Notes: generated from the sequence alone by a model not told the origin. A DNA stretch of 64,000 nt from Lucinisca nassula (GCA_963580285.1 OY757015.1:147930082-147994081); one strand, 5' to 3'; positions 40,673 to 51,230 are shown, counted from the stretch's first letter. A program made the numbers and translations.

Positions 40673-43600
40673 TTGCCCCACGACTACAGCAACGGCTTCA
40701 CACACGCGGCTGTAACAACAGCTTCTGACCTTGAATTGGTTCAATGGAACATCCGTAGCATGGGCAATATCTCCGAACTGAGGTCACAACTGGAAGATAA
40801 AAAACTTAAGCCCCATCTACTTTGCCTACAAGAAACGTGGTTGAAAAATAAAATACCCCACATACCCAATTACAAAGTCGCCTCCTTCAAACATAGAATA
40901 GACAGAGGAGGCGGAGTCCTAACATATATTAGAAACGATTTACCCTTCACAAACTTAGACCTTAAAATTGAGCAACCCAACCTTGAATACTGTGCCACCA
41001 CCATATATTTAGAAAAAGACAAAATAACCATTCTTAATTGCTATGACCCTCCTGAAAGCGGGTCCACAGCTGATGAATATCAAAAGGTCCTTGACCTTAT
41101 CCCTACCAAAAATTTCATCCTTGTAGGCGACCTTAGTGCCCATGACTCCTTATGGAGCTCCAAATCAAACACAAGGGGAAAAACTTTACTTGACCTCGTC
41201 ATAAATAACTGCCTTATTATACTCAATGAGAATGAGGAAGCCACGATGGCCGAATATACTACATCGCCTGACCTGTCAATAGCCACTCCAGCCCTGAGCA
41301 TAGGTACAATCTGGGAAACCCTGGGCAACACTTGTGGAAGCGATCACCTCCCCATCTACCTCCGATTTCTTTCAAAATTCAATGCACTGGGGACGGCCCA
41401 CAATCCAAAATGGAACTTACAAAGAGCTGATTGGGAAAAGTTCAAAATTCTGTGCGCAGAAACATTAAAAATAAACGAAAACAATCCAACACAGGAAATA
41501 GCAACAGACTTTGTAGAATCCCTCCAACAAATCTGTCAAAAAACTATTCCTAAAACAAAACCAAAAGTAAAATCACTCCGACCGCCCTGGTGGGATCAGG
41601 AAATTACTATAGCTATCAAAAAACGTGAACAAGCTAGAAAGAAATACCTTAAAAATAAAAATCCAGAACAAAAACGAAACTATAACAGGTTAAAAAATGA
41701 AGCAAGAGACATTAAAAGGGACAAACAGATTAATTCATGGCGTGACTTTGTATCTAAACTAGACCATAAGGCAAACTCCAAAACAGTATGGAATATGATT
41801 AACCGCTTCCGGGGCAAACCTACTGACCATATTACCTGCCTAGAGGTAAACAAAACAATTATTACCGATGAAAAAGAAAAAGCTAATGCTCTAGCACAAC
41901 ACTATGATAACATGTCGAAATCATCAAATCATATGCCCAAATTTCAAGCAGTTAAAATAATTATGGAAGATAGGGGACTTGGTCACATCCCGGAACCCCA
42001 GGCAACAGAAAATAACTCGGATTTAAACCGACCCTTCACATTTTTTGAACTGGGAACTGCACTATCATCCAAAAAGGAATCAACACCAGGAGCGGACACA
42101 ATCCATTATGAAATGCTCAAACAGCTACCCGATAACTCCAAAATGGAACTATTGAAACTTATGAATATCTCCTATGAAAGAGGAGAACTCCCACCTGAAT
42201 GGAAACTTGCCACCATCATACCTATTATGAAACCAAACAAAAATAAACTGGAACCAGGGTCATACAGACCTATATCACTTACATCGTGTATCTGTAAAAC
42301 AATGGAAACCATGATTGCTAAACGATTGACGGCCCATTTGGAAAACAAAGGGCACCTGGCTGACACTCAATCCGGTTTTAGACCCAACAGATCTACCACT
42401 GATCAATTAACCAGATTAGACTCTGAGATAAATATGGCCTTTATGGAAAATAAGATAGTAGCTGCCGTCTTTCTAGACCTGGAGAAAGCCTTTGACCTCA
42501 TGTGGTCAACAGGAACCATCTGTAAACTGAAACAATTTGGCATAAACGGAAACATGCTCAAATGGATACACAATTTCCTCCACAATCGAAAAATTCAAGT
42601 AAGGGTGGGACAAGAAACATCAAATCAGCACAATTTAGAAAATGGCTGTCCCCAGGGCAGTGTTATTAGTCCCATCCTCTTCAATATAATCATGGTTTCA
42701 CTAAAAGAGAATCTCGACCCTGAAGAAAGACTGCAGCTGTCGCAATTTGCAGACGATAGCGCAATATGGAGAAAACATTATTCACCCAGTTGCGCCGTAG
42801 ATGCCCTTCAAAAAGCACTCAAAAAAATCGAATTTTGGGCTGAGGCGTGGGGGTTTAAGGTGTCCAACACTAAAACTAAAGCCATACTTTTTAGACGTAA
42901 GAAAAATATCGACACCTCCAAATTCGATCTCAAACTTTTTGGCAAAAAACTTGAATTTGTGGACAATGTAAACTTTCTAGGGATGATCCTTGATAAAGCA
43001 CTTAGATGGGATGAGCACATAAAACAGCTCATCCAGAAATGTAAGAAGGACCTAAACATTCTTCGTTTGGTCACGGGCACAACTTTTGGTGCCGATAAGA
43101 ATACCCTTATCAACCTGTACAAAGCCCTCATCCTAAGTAAACTAGATTATGGCGCACAAGCCTATAACTCTGCCTCACAAGCCCAACTTAAAAAGCTCGA
43201 CACAATACAAAACCAAGCCCTTCGCATTGCAACAAGGGCATTTATATCTACCCCGATTAATGCACTCGAAGTAGAATGTGGCATAAAACCACTCCATTTA
43301 AGAAGAGAGGAACTAATCCTAAAATATTGGGCACGTTCCTCGCCCTTGGGTAAAAATCTGCCTGTAAATGACCTCATTGGGGAACATGGGTGCCAAACTA
43401 CTAAAAAGGCACACCAATACCGACCATATTCCGTTACAGTTCAGAAGCTCATAGCTGAGCTGAACATACCTAAGGATATCGAACCACCCAATTACAGAAA
43501 CAAGTGTGACTTAAAGCACAACCCCCCCTCCTGTGCAATCAAGGACATCATTGGGAAAAAAGGGGAAAATGACATAACATTTATGAAACAAACTAGTATA

Positions 43601-44503
43601 AACTATATAGAAGGGGAACATAGGGGTAGATTACAGATATATACAGATGGTAGCAAAGATATTGAAAAACAAACAGCAGGAGCAGCAGTTTCGGTCCCTG
43701 ATGAAAACGTGAATATCGAACTCAAAACCAATCCGAGCCTGTCTATATTTACTATCGAACTGATAGCAATTGAACATGCCATTAAATGGATCATCGATAA
43801 TAACATCCCGGAGGCAGTCATACTTACAGACTCCCTCAGCTCAATACAAGCCCTACAATCTGGCCAATCAAAAACAAGACCAGATAAAATAAACAAAATA
43901 CTACTACTCTTAGACTCAGCCAAAGACAAAGGCAACAATATCTACCTGGAATGGATTCCTTCCCATGTAGATATCCCAGGTAATGAAATGGCAGACTCCA
44001 GTGCCAAATTAGCAATGACAAACGGTAAAAACGATCAGACCTTACCGACCAAAACAGAAATATACCCGGCAATTAACCAGGCCATTATGACAAAATGGCA
44101 AAAATTATGGGACAACCCACAAAGTAAAGGTCGCTTCTACCATAGACTGGAACCTAAGGTTAAAAATACTTCTACCCATTACAGCGGTAGACGAAGGCAT
44201 GACGCGGTTTACACGCGTTTGCGTCTGAACCACAGTGGGCTGGGTACCCACTGTGTATTTAATCAAAACCACATCAAATGTAATAGATGTGATAAAGATG
44301 AACAAAATAACATCAAACATATCCTTTTTCACTGTGAAGGAAATATAGAACCCAGACAGGAATTAAAAGCTGCACTGTTTATATTGGGATACAACACTTT
44401 TGATGAACAAGATCTACTTAACCCCCCACGCAACATTATGCCTCAGATAGTCGAGGCAATCATTACATTTTTGAAAGACACCGAGTTATTCGATAAAATA
44501 TAG
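40673..44503 (+). CDS. LINE ORF2: endonuclease, reverse transcriptase, RNase H
   Basis: Nicks target DNA and copies element RNA into it. Domains in order: EEP/APE endonuclease, residues ~20-235 (LVQWNIRS, CLQETWL, GSDHLPIY); reverse transcriptase, ~500-770 (AVFLDLEKAFD near 600, the FADDS active site near 690); RNase H, ~985-1115, with all four acidic residues (IYTDGS, TIELIA, LTDSLSS, GNEMADSS) and WIPSHVDIPGN; and a C-terminal CX2C...HX4C finger (CNRCDKDEQNNIKHILFHC, ~1203-1221). The 1276-residue length is normal for the group. Odd point: the endonuclease motif usually GDFNAH reads GDLSAH, so the catalytic Asn is Ser. That may weaken nicking although everything else is intact. ATG 40673 is the first upstream of the endonuclease. 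Clade (I, Nimb or relatives) not settled. Confidence 0.93.
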   Translation: MPHDYSNGFTHAAVTTASDLELVQWNIRSMGNISELRSQLEDKKLKPHLLCLQETWLKNKIPHIPNYKVASFKHRIDRGGGVLTYIRNDLPFTNLDLKIEQPNLEYCATTIYLEKDKITILNCYDPPESGSTADEYQKVLDLIPTKNFILVGDLSAHDSLWSSKSNTRGKTLLDLVINNCLIILNENEEATMAEYTTSPDLSIATPALSIGTIWETLGNTCGSDHLPIYLRFLSKFNALGTAHNPKWNLQRADWEKFKILCAETLKINENNPTQEIATDFVESLQQICQKTIPKTKPKVKSLRPPWWDQEITIAIKKREQARKKYLKNKNPEQKRNYNRLKNEARDIKRDKQINSWRDFVSKLDHKANSKTVWNMINRFRGKPTDHITCLEVNKTIITDEKEKANALAQHYDNMSKSSNHMPKFQAVKIIMEDRGLGHIPEPQATENNSDLNRPFTFFELGTALSSKKESTPGADTIHYEMLKQLPDNSKMELLKLMNISYERGELPPEWKLATIIPIMKPNKNKLEPGSYRPISLTSCICKTMETMIAKRLTAHLENKGHLADTQSGFRPNRSTTDQLTRLDSEINMAFMENKIVAAVFLDLEKAFDLMWSTGTICKLKQFGINGNMLKWIHNFLHNRKIQVRVGQETSNQHNLENGCPQGSVISPILFNIIMVSLKENLDPEERLQLSQFADDSAIWRKHYSPSCAVDALQKALKKIEFWAEAWGFKVSNTKTKAILFRRKKNIDTSKFDLKLFGKKLEFVDNVNFLGMILDKALRWDEHIKQLIQKCKKDLNILRLVTGTTFGADKNTLINLYKALILSKLDYGAQAYNSASQAQLKKLDTIQNQALRIATRAFISTPINALEVECGIKPLHLRREELILKYWARSSPLGKNLPVNDLIGEHGCQTTKKAHQYRPYSVTVQKLIAELNIPKDIEPPNYRNKCDLKHNPPSCAIKDIIGKKGENDITFMKQTSINYIEGEHRGRLQIYTDGSKDIEKQTAGAAVSVPDENVNIELKTNPSLSIFTIELIAIEHAIKWIIDNNIPEAVILTDSLSSIQALQSGQSKTRPDKINKILLLLDSAKDKGNNIYLEWIPSHVDIPGNEMADSSAKLAMTNGKNDQTLPTKTEIYPAINQAIMTKWQKLWDNPQSKGRFYHRLEPKVKNTSTHYSGRRRHDAVYTRLRLNHSGLGTHCVFNQNHIKCNRCDKDEQNNIKHILFHCEGNIEPRQELKAALFILGYNTFDEQDLLNPPRNIMPQIVEAIITFLKDTELFDKI

Positions 44504-44560
44504 ACAGCTGCAGTATAAAAGAGTAACCATGTAATACTAATCCAAGTTTATTTCTCTTCC

Positions 44561-45660
44561 AGCGCTGGAATCCTTTCATGCAGCGATCATTAATACTGCA
44601 TGTTTCTTTCTATTACAGACACAGCCTCCAATAACCACCTGGCCCCAACCCAATAACATCATATATCCTTGCCCCCAGGGACTCGAGGGGAGATTAGATC
44701 ATAAAGCAATATGAATCTCTCAATCTAATTATGCTGGGCGTGGGACTAAGGTTTCTAGGTTTTGATCAGAGAGCCAACCAATGCTGCTAACGTTAGGTTA
44801 CTGACTGCGGGAGGCAATCTGGTTCCCTGTGCCTTGTTCCATAACCAGTCTTTAATTACATGTAGATGCCCAGAACTGTGTTCAGGACATCCTGAATGCA
44901 TTAGGTTTGCACATCCGCATATGCCAAAAGTGCTTGTATGTAGTTTATGCGTGTGCGGATTTGTGAACCTATATATTCCTGTTCAGGCGCACTGGTCGCT
45001 ACGGCTGTGTGTGCCGGAAAGGGACTCATATTCATTGGTTCTCTCGATTTTGGCAGGCAGTTTCATCTGTGTGTCTGGGTCGGGAGAATCAACTGAAGTA
45101 GCATATAAGTTTCTCTCTAAACAAACCATTCAAATCAAAAATTGCGCCTGGTCGTGATCACGTGCTTGCTTGGGCATGGGCTGGTTGCAACCTAGGTGGG
45201 GCACTTTCCCAATCAGACCGTGACCGCGTTGTGCTTCTGGCCTGCGCCGTCGCGAACAGGTGAATTATTTTTACTAAGAATTTAAAAGTGCTGCTTATGC
45301 TGCCCAACCCATAGATATAGGCCCCATTCTCATATTTCTGCCTCTCCGTGCACCTGGGGGCCACGGGCTGGTGCCGCTGGGGACATGATTCCCCCACTTT
45401 GGGCGGACTGGCCGTTCCCGGGGCGGTGGCCCTGGGTCCCCGGTTGCATGGGTGCGGGGGGGAACACAAAACCCACACATTCTTATACAGTGGTTACATA
45501 AGCACTGCTTCTACCCCTTACAGACCCTACCCTACATGACTTGGACTAGAACCGGTTGAACCGAAGCGGGGCGCTGTGGTTGCGGCTCATTTGCTTTGCA
45601 CTTAGGAGTGCTCCGCCGACGCAACACATCGGTGATAGACAAGTCTAAACTTAGGCTTAT
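44561..45660. other. LINE 3' flank, no gene recognised
   Basis: Contains pyrimidine-AG motifs (TTTCTCTTCCAG, TTTCTATTACAG) resembling splice acceptors and a GC-rich block at 45340-45460. Open frames at 44762-45157 and 45158-45478 show no domain. It may be LINE 3' UTR or older sequence. Confidence 0.4.
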
Positions 45661-45706
45661 GTAACCCTAACCCTAACCCTAGCCCTAACCCTAACCCTAA
45701 CTCCAA
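45661..45706. repeat. Interstitial telomere-like (CCCTAA)n
   Basis: About seven CCCTAA units with one CCCTAG variant. CCCTAA/TTAGGG is the usual telomere repeat of molluscs and vertebrates. It is short and has sequence on both sides, so it is not a chromosome end. Confidence 0.9.
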
Positions 45707-46730
45707 TACATACTAATCATAATTTCTTTTGCAGGTACATGGGGATCCTTGACGGGGAATCCCACCATACCTCGTGTAGGACAGCTACCGAGAAGTCATC
45801 AGCTGGGTGCCCAGAAGGCTGCCTCGTAGAGGCCCCCTTGGGGACACCCTCCTGATGAAAGCCAGAAATGTGCGAAGCGAAGACAGCATGCTGTCAGAAC
45901 GGAGCATACATCTCTGGAGTAGGTCAAATACAGAACAATTTAATAGGCGGGGCAACGGTAATGACCAAATTTGATAGGGATTTGGACACAGGAAGACCCT
46001 TAAAAAAGCCTTTCAGACCGACCGTTCAAAACGAAATAAAAGCGAAATTGCACAATGGCTGGTTAGCCCATATTCGCCTTTGCCAAACCATATAACTTTT
46101 CACCACTAAAAGACACGCCTATGTGTAAACATTATAATTCTAACCACACTGATCCTGAACAAAAGAGGGTTACAACACTACCACATACAATCAGTACTGA
46201 TCCATATTGTATTACAATCCATATATCCCCAATACGATATCCTCCTTCACGGAGGATGAGATAATGATATGCAAATATGGCGGTCTGGTCCCAATTGACC
46301 CACTTACGAATTTATAAGAACTCGACATCCTACGTCGATGAAAGCATCACCTTTTCAGAAACTGGAAAGCTAAGAAGCAAAATAGGATTGACCTCCTTTC
46401 GCATCCTCCGCGATAGAAGTCAACAACTGCACACTGATTGGCTGAATTAACTACACACTAAGAGAAAAGCAACAACCAAAACACCAACATATGACATCCC
46501 AACGCGACGAAAGTAGGGGCCAGTAGTACATGGTACTACCAAGATTATCTTTGTAGAGACCTGGGGGGTAGCGACACAGCATAGGCGTGTTCTCAAGGTG
46601 GTAGAGCACGGGTACTAGGACATTTTGCAATAGCCGAAATTGGCTGGTCTAATAGTAACCCTTCCTGGCTCACTTTTGGCCGCCGTTCAAAATTCAAAAT
46701 TACATGCATTATCACCCTTTAACAAGCACC
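45707..46730. other. Unassigned sequence
   Basis: Begins with an acceptor-like TTTCTTTTGCAG|GTACATGG. A 75-codon frame at 45868-46095 has no recognised domain. 46391-46425 (GGATTGACCTCC-TTCGCATCCTCCGCGA) recurs inside the 478-bp tandem unit, linking this stretch to it. Confidence 0.4.
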
Positions 46731-46757
46731 GTGTCCAAGGCGTTTTCTCTACCACGG

Positions 46758-47718
46758 CAGGGGTGGGGGTAGAGTCTAATGGAAGCCAAAACCGATAATG
46801 CATGAGAAGCTTTTTTCCTCGGTCAGACAAGGGCTGTGTAATGACACATTTTGCAGCCGGAATTGGCAACGTGTCACCACATTCTAGAGCCCGACCATTG
46901 GTCTGCATCTGCATTCAAAATTCGAACCCCGCCAGAGGACTGCCCATTTTACAGGACAAACGCTTAACATTTGGTGCGTTCTGTGCCTACATGACATCTT
47001 GAGCGGGGGATGTGGGAGGTGGGATTGACCTACTTCTCACATCCTCCGCGAAAGAAGTCACCCGACTCCCAATTGGCTAGCTGATAACTGTCAAGCAGAC
47101 AGGAGTCAGCATATTGGCAGCCTAGGGAAAAGAGCAGTACCTACAACTAATCCCAGATGGCGAACTGGGGGTAGCCCCTATGTGCCCATGGCGCCCGGTT
47201 ACCTTAAAAACATCTGTCAGTCAGTCAGGTTAATTGGTGGTTGGGGGTAGAGTCTAATGGAAGTCAAAACCGATAATGCATGAGAAGCTTTTTTCCTCGG
47301 TCAGACAAGGGCTGTGTACTGACACATTTTGCAGCCGGAATTGGCAACGTGTCACCACATTCTAGAGCCCGACCATTGGTCTGCATCTGCATTCAAAATT
47401 CGAACCCCGCCAGAGGACTGCCCATTTTACAGGACAAACGCTTAACATTGGGTGCGTTCTGTGCCTACATGACATCTTGAGCGGGGGATGTGGGAGGTGG
47501 GATTGACCTACTTCTCACATCCTCCGCGAAAGAAGTCACCCGACTCCCAATCGGCTAGCTGATAACTGTCAAGCAGACAGGAGTCAGCATATTGGCAGCC
47601 TAGGGAAAAGAGCAGTACCTACAACTAATCCCAGATGGCGAACTGGGGGTAGCCCCTATGTGCCCATGGCGCCCGGTTACCTTAAAAACATCTGTCAGTC
47701 AGTCAGTTAATTGGTGTG
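46758..47718 (+). repeat. Recent 478-bp tandem duplication
   Basis: GTCTAATGGAAG-CAAAACCG to CAGTCAGTCAG-TTAATTGGTG occurs twice with an offset of 478 bp and only a handful of differences. Each copy has a 66-codon frame (46802, 47280) with no domain. The end word TTAATTGGTGGT-GGG also occurs at 37901, at the start of the LINE region. Confidence 0.88.
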
Positions 47719-47957
47719 AAAGCTAAAACTTTCCAACTTTTTTGTATGTGAGTGTGTTTGCTTTGTTTATTTTTTGGCTTTTTTTCCTCTGTTTATTTCT
47801 CTTCTTCTCGTGGAAACCAGGGACCATTTAGCAACATAAGAAGGTCATATAAATGGGCACATGTGTAGGTCCCTCATTTCTTTCCCCCCAAAAATGGGTT
47901 AATTACAAACTTTACATCTAATAGACTTGTTAAAGTGAAGGTATTTTAGTCTGTTAA

Positions 47958-48187
47958 CCCATAAAATGCCAATCACGACAATTGTTGTCTGCTTTGCCGT
48001 CTGCCGGTTACCTTAAAAGTATTTTTTACAAACATTGTGGACCAAGATCAGACTGTAGGAGCAGTCTGATCTGGGCCCACACTGTTTGCCTGTATGCAAA
48101 AATATTTCTAAATCGTTTGCAAAAAAAAAAAAAAAAAACAGAAGCAGACGGTATTTTCAGACGTAGTTGTTCTCGGCGTCTAAATGG
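47958..48187. mobile_element. TTAA-flanked MITE with central hairpin
   Basis: TTAA (47954-47957) | CCCATAAAATGCC ... GGCGTCTAAATGG | TTAA (48188-48191). Hairpin ACAAACATTGTGGACCAAGA / TGGGCCCACACTGTTTG at 48028-48090, then an A19 tract. Confidence 0.75.
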
Positions 48188-48227
48188 TTAATATCCAGTT
48201 AGCATTCCTACAGTCCTGTAACTGAAG

Positions 48228-48320
48228 TAGGGTACTCCGGTTTTCGCCCACTTTAGATTATTGATCGGCTGGATATAAGTGAAATCGTCTTAAAAAGTGT
48301 CGTTAAAAAAAGAAAAAAAA
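48228..48320 (+). repeat. S2 SINE 3' fragment
   Basis: GTACTCCGGTTTTCGCCCAC, GATCGGCTGGATATAAGTGA and AAATCGTCTTAAAAAG-GT(C)GT match the body of 36476-36721, ending in A-rich sequence. Confidence 0.75.
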
Positions 48321-48373
48321 TAACAAAAAAAAAAAAAATCCTGTGAAAAAAATAAAAGTGAAATTCAATATGT

Positions 48374-48673
48374 CATCACGAAAACACGCCTATATAAATT
48401 TGACCCCCTTAAACCCCAATTTTATATTGAAAAACTGGGGTTTACATGGGTAAACCTTTTTTCTCCTTATTTCTGCTCTAAAATATAGATTGTGGGTACT
48501 CGTTAGAACCGCATCACCGAGTCGGTTCTAACGAGTACCAGCAATCTATATTTTGAGCAGAAATTAGAGAAATATCACAATATTTCATCTAAAAATTTCG
48601 TTTTTTTTTTTTTTGTGGGGGGAGGGGGGCGGTAAAATTTACATTGTATTTGTATAGGCGTGATTTCGTTATG
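48374..48673. mobile_element. PAL-A element, complete
   Basis: CATCACGAAAACACGCCTAT to TAGGCGTGATTTCGTTATG. Poly-T and poly-G tracts expand the right arm. Confidence 0.82.
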
Positions 48674-48689
48674 TGAACCAGAAATAAAA

Positions 48690-48930
48690 AAGTATGGAGT
48701 GTACATTTTGTGTGTGTGGGGGGGGGGAGGGGGGGGGGGGGGGGGAGGGGGTCAGACTAGATAGTTTCGACCAATAAAGCCTGAAATTAAATATGTTCTA
48801 TAAAAGGGTTATACTTCGGAAGCTGGGAATACACCACAGAACAGAAAAGTATGGAGTGTACATGTTTTTTTAGGATCAGATTAACTAGTTTCGGCCAAAA
48901 AGTCCTCATCAAAGACCCTGAAATATTTTT
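48690..48930 (-). mobile_element. Second hammerhead-repeat family, tandem pair
   Basis: On the minus strand, a hammerhead-like motif is followed by AAAAAACATGTACACTCCAT + ACTTTTCTGTTCTGTG and CTTCCGAAGTATAACCC, then a second, truncated hammerhead motif and the same ATGTACACTCCATACTTTT tail. The spacing of the GAAAC motifs is 124 bp, and 138 bp if the 14-bp deletion in the second motif is restored. A related single copy is at 52388-52520. The G tract at 48718-48750 is an expansion inside the second tail. Confidence 0.7.
48870..48918 (-). ncRNA. Hammerhead-like motif, second family, degenerate
   Basis: Minus strand: stem I AGGGTC/GATCCT pairs; the core is TTGATGA instead of CTGATGA; stem II GGAC-TTTTT-GGCC is imperfect; GAAA, stem III ACTAGTTAAT and cleavage-site TC are present. 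Probably inactive. Confidence 0.65.
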
Positions 48931-49039
48931 AAAATACCAAAATGGAAACAATTATCCCAAATGACAATATAAACTACTCTATAACTTATAGTCTATTTCA
49001 GATGTACAAAAATGGATGTTCATGTATGACATTAATTTC

Positions 49040-49465
49040 GAAATCACGCCTATACAAATACATTGTAAATTTTAGCACCGAAAATCGAAAATTTTAAGAT
49101 GAACAATTTTGATACTTTTCTTTTTACTCAAAATGTAGATTGTGGATACACTTTAGAACCGCCTGATTGGGGCGATTCTAACGAGTACCCTAGATTGTGG
49201 GTACACGTTAGAACCGCCTGATTGAGGCGATTCTAACGAGTACACATAATCTATATTTTAGAGCAGAACTACGAAAAATAAGGTTTACCCTGTAACCCGA
49301 GTTGAGGCGGTTCTAACGAGTATATTGTCGGTACTCGTTAGAACCGCCTCGTTGAGACGGTTCTAACGAGTATCCACAACCTATGTTTTGAGCAGAAATA
49401 AGAAAGATATCGAAATTTTTCATCTGAAAATTATCGTTCTTTGATTAACAATGTATTTGTATAAT
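49040..49465. mobile_element. PAL-A element with tandemly repeated core
   Basis: The core ATTGTGG-TACACGTTAGAACCG occurs about three times, each with a mirror (GATTCTAACGAGTAC). The left end is truncated (AAATCACGCCTATACAAATA); the right end is diverged. Confidence 0.75.
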
Positions 49466-49759
49466 GGTATTTGCAGTATAAATCACACATATATTACGGA
49501 CTTTCATCAGAACATTTGGCATTTCGGAGATGTGAAAAAAATGCTCTAAGTTGCACTGGTCTGTATCGTAATGCTACACTGAAAAACAGCTACATGTACA
49601 TAATGGAAGTTACGCAACATTCATACAGGGTAGTGATTGGATGTATGACTCGGTGAAAACGAAATCTCATCTCTCCGGTTTTGATGCGTAGTTTAACGTT
49701 TCTTTCTAACGGTGTTGTTATGGTCAATGATCAATAATTTTTATATTTGGTTTCAGTCT

Positions 49760-50037
49760 CATCACGAAAGCACGCCCATGTAATTTTGACCCCCTTGAAC
49801 CCCACTTTTATATAGTAAAACTGGGGTTTACAGGGGCATACCTTATTTTTTCTTATTTCTGCTCTAAAATATAGATTGTGGGTACTCGTTAGAACCGCCT
49901 TAATGAGGCGGTTCTTTCGACAACCCCTGTCTATATTTTGAGCAAAAATAAGGAAAATAGCACAATTTTTAATCTGAAAATTTGCGCTTTTTGGCGGTTA
50001 AGTTTACAATGTATTTGTGTAGGCGTGTTTTCGTATG
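49760..50037. mobile_element. PAL-A element
   Basis: CATCACGAAAGCACGCCCAT to GTAGGCGTGTTTTCGTATG. The second core arm is partly replaced (GGTTCTTTCGACAACCCCTG). Confidence 0.8.
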
Positions 50038-50281
50038 ATATTATTGAAATGTGCAGTTCGAGGCCATTACTGACGAACAACGTCCTGTAATCGACATCAG
50101 TGCTCCTGCTGCCTATCGCCACAAGTGGGGATGACTAATTCTGACATCTGGAAAGCCTACATTTCACACGGGCCGTACACGTTACCGTCCGTTGATATTA
50201 CTTTCTGTGACATTGTTGTTACTGTTATACTACAGAACTAAAGGATATGATATCATCTTTTTCGATCAGATTACTGCTTAA

Positions 50282-50493
50282 CCCATTGAATACTAGCGGA
50301 AGAGTTCCATTGCTATATGCTATAAGTCATTTAAGGGATGTCAAGCCAGTTTTTCATTTTTATTCGATTTTTGACGAAAAAAATTGTTAGCAAATAGTGC
50401 AGGCCCTGATCAGACGCCGCGTTCTGCGGCGTCTGATCTGGGCCTGCACTCTTTGTCATGGTACCCATTCAAGAGTTTCACGCATGCAATGGG
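50282..50493. mobile_element. TTAA-flanked MITE with central hairpin
   Basis: TTAA (50278-50281) | CCCATTGAATACTAGCG ... CGCATGCAATGGG | TTAA (50494-50497). Central hairpin at 50392-50458 around GACGCCGCGTTCTGCGGCGTC. Confidence 0.83.
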
Positions 50494-50507
50494 TTAAGTC
50501 AATATGA

Positions 50508-50890
50508 TATCACACCAGGAATCTATATCAATACTTTAAGAATAAAAGAGGCACCCAGCCACTAGATTTATATACAAGATAAAGCGATGTGCAGAGGCGG
50601 ACCGGATGGTGGACTCTGTGACTCTTTCTCTCTCTGATATCAAACCAGGAATCTATATTATTACGTAAAGATTAAATGAGGCAGCCAGCCAATAGATCTA
50701 TATGCAAGATAAAGCAATGTGCAGAGGCGGACCGGACGGTGGACTCTGCGACTCTTTCTCTGTCTGATATCAAACCAGGAATCTATATTATTACTTAAAG
50801 ATTAAAAGAGGCACCCAGCCAATATATCAAAATACAAGATAAAGCAATGTGCAGAGGCGGACCGGATGACGGACTCTATGGCTCCTTCTC
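50508..50890. repeat. ~130-bp tandem repeat, three units
   Basis: Each unit contains GATATCA-ACCAGGAATCTATAT, AAAAGAGGCACCCAGCCA, GATAAAGCAATGTGCAGAGG and CGGACCGGA; units are ~90% alike by eye. Confidence 0.88.
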
Positions 50891-50924
50891 TCTCTTTCTT
50901 TCTCTCTGTCTGTCTGAGCAACTA

Positions 50925-51136
50925 CAATAAAATTGCGCTATTAAGACCACCTAAAATTTGGACTAATTCTACTTTGAAAAGCTTATTTAGAAGGCCGTTG
51001 CAGTTATTCTTGCTTTGTGCTTTCTGCACACTATGTCTTCTGGTGATGGATCACCACCTTTGGGACTGTTAAAAAGTGGTCTTAAAGACCACTTTTGAAC
51101 AGTCCCAGTAGTGGCCTTAACATAGAAATTTTACTG
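50925..51136 (+). mobile_element. TA-MITE (CAGTAAAATTCC family)
   Basis: TA|CAATAAAATTGCGCTATTAA to AACATAGAAATTTTACTG, with the hairpin GGACTGTTAAAAAGTGGTCT. The right TA has mutated to TC. Confidence 0.75.
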
Positions 51137-51230
51137 TCTTTATGTTCGCTCGCGCTCGTGAATTTGGATGTGTATTAGTTTCAAAATCTGAATTCTTTAA
51201 GATAAACTCTGAGATATTTTTCAAACATAA

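Larger units (their letters stand above)
37905..44560 (+). mobile_element. Full-length APE-type LINE with two intact ORFs
   Basis: A putative 5' UTR (~37905-38169), ORF1 (38170-40533), a 139-bp gap, ORF2 (40673-44503) and a 3' UTR of unknown length. ORF2 carries an apurinic-type endonuclease, a reverse transcriptase and an RNase H, the arrangement of the I/Jockey-like group of non-LTR retrotransposons. The coding strand is A/C-rich and T-poor. No A tail or TSD could be fixed; the 3' limit given is nominal. Both reading frames are uninterrupted, so insertion was recent. Confidence 0.88.

Noticed and set aside
45158..45480. Possible snRNA or rRNA-like GC-rich gene
   Set aside because: I compared it from memory with U1, U2, U4, U5, U6 and 5S and found no convincing match on either strand.
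45661..45706. Chromosome end
   Set aside because: Only about seven units with ordinary sequence on both sides; an interstitial repeat.
46802..47002. 66-codon frame duplicated at 47280
   Set aside because: Duplicated only because the DNA is tandemly duplicated; differences between copies show no coding bias and no domain is recognised.
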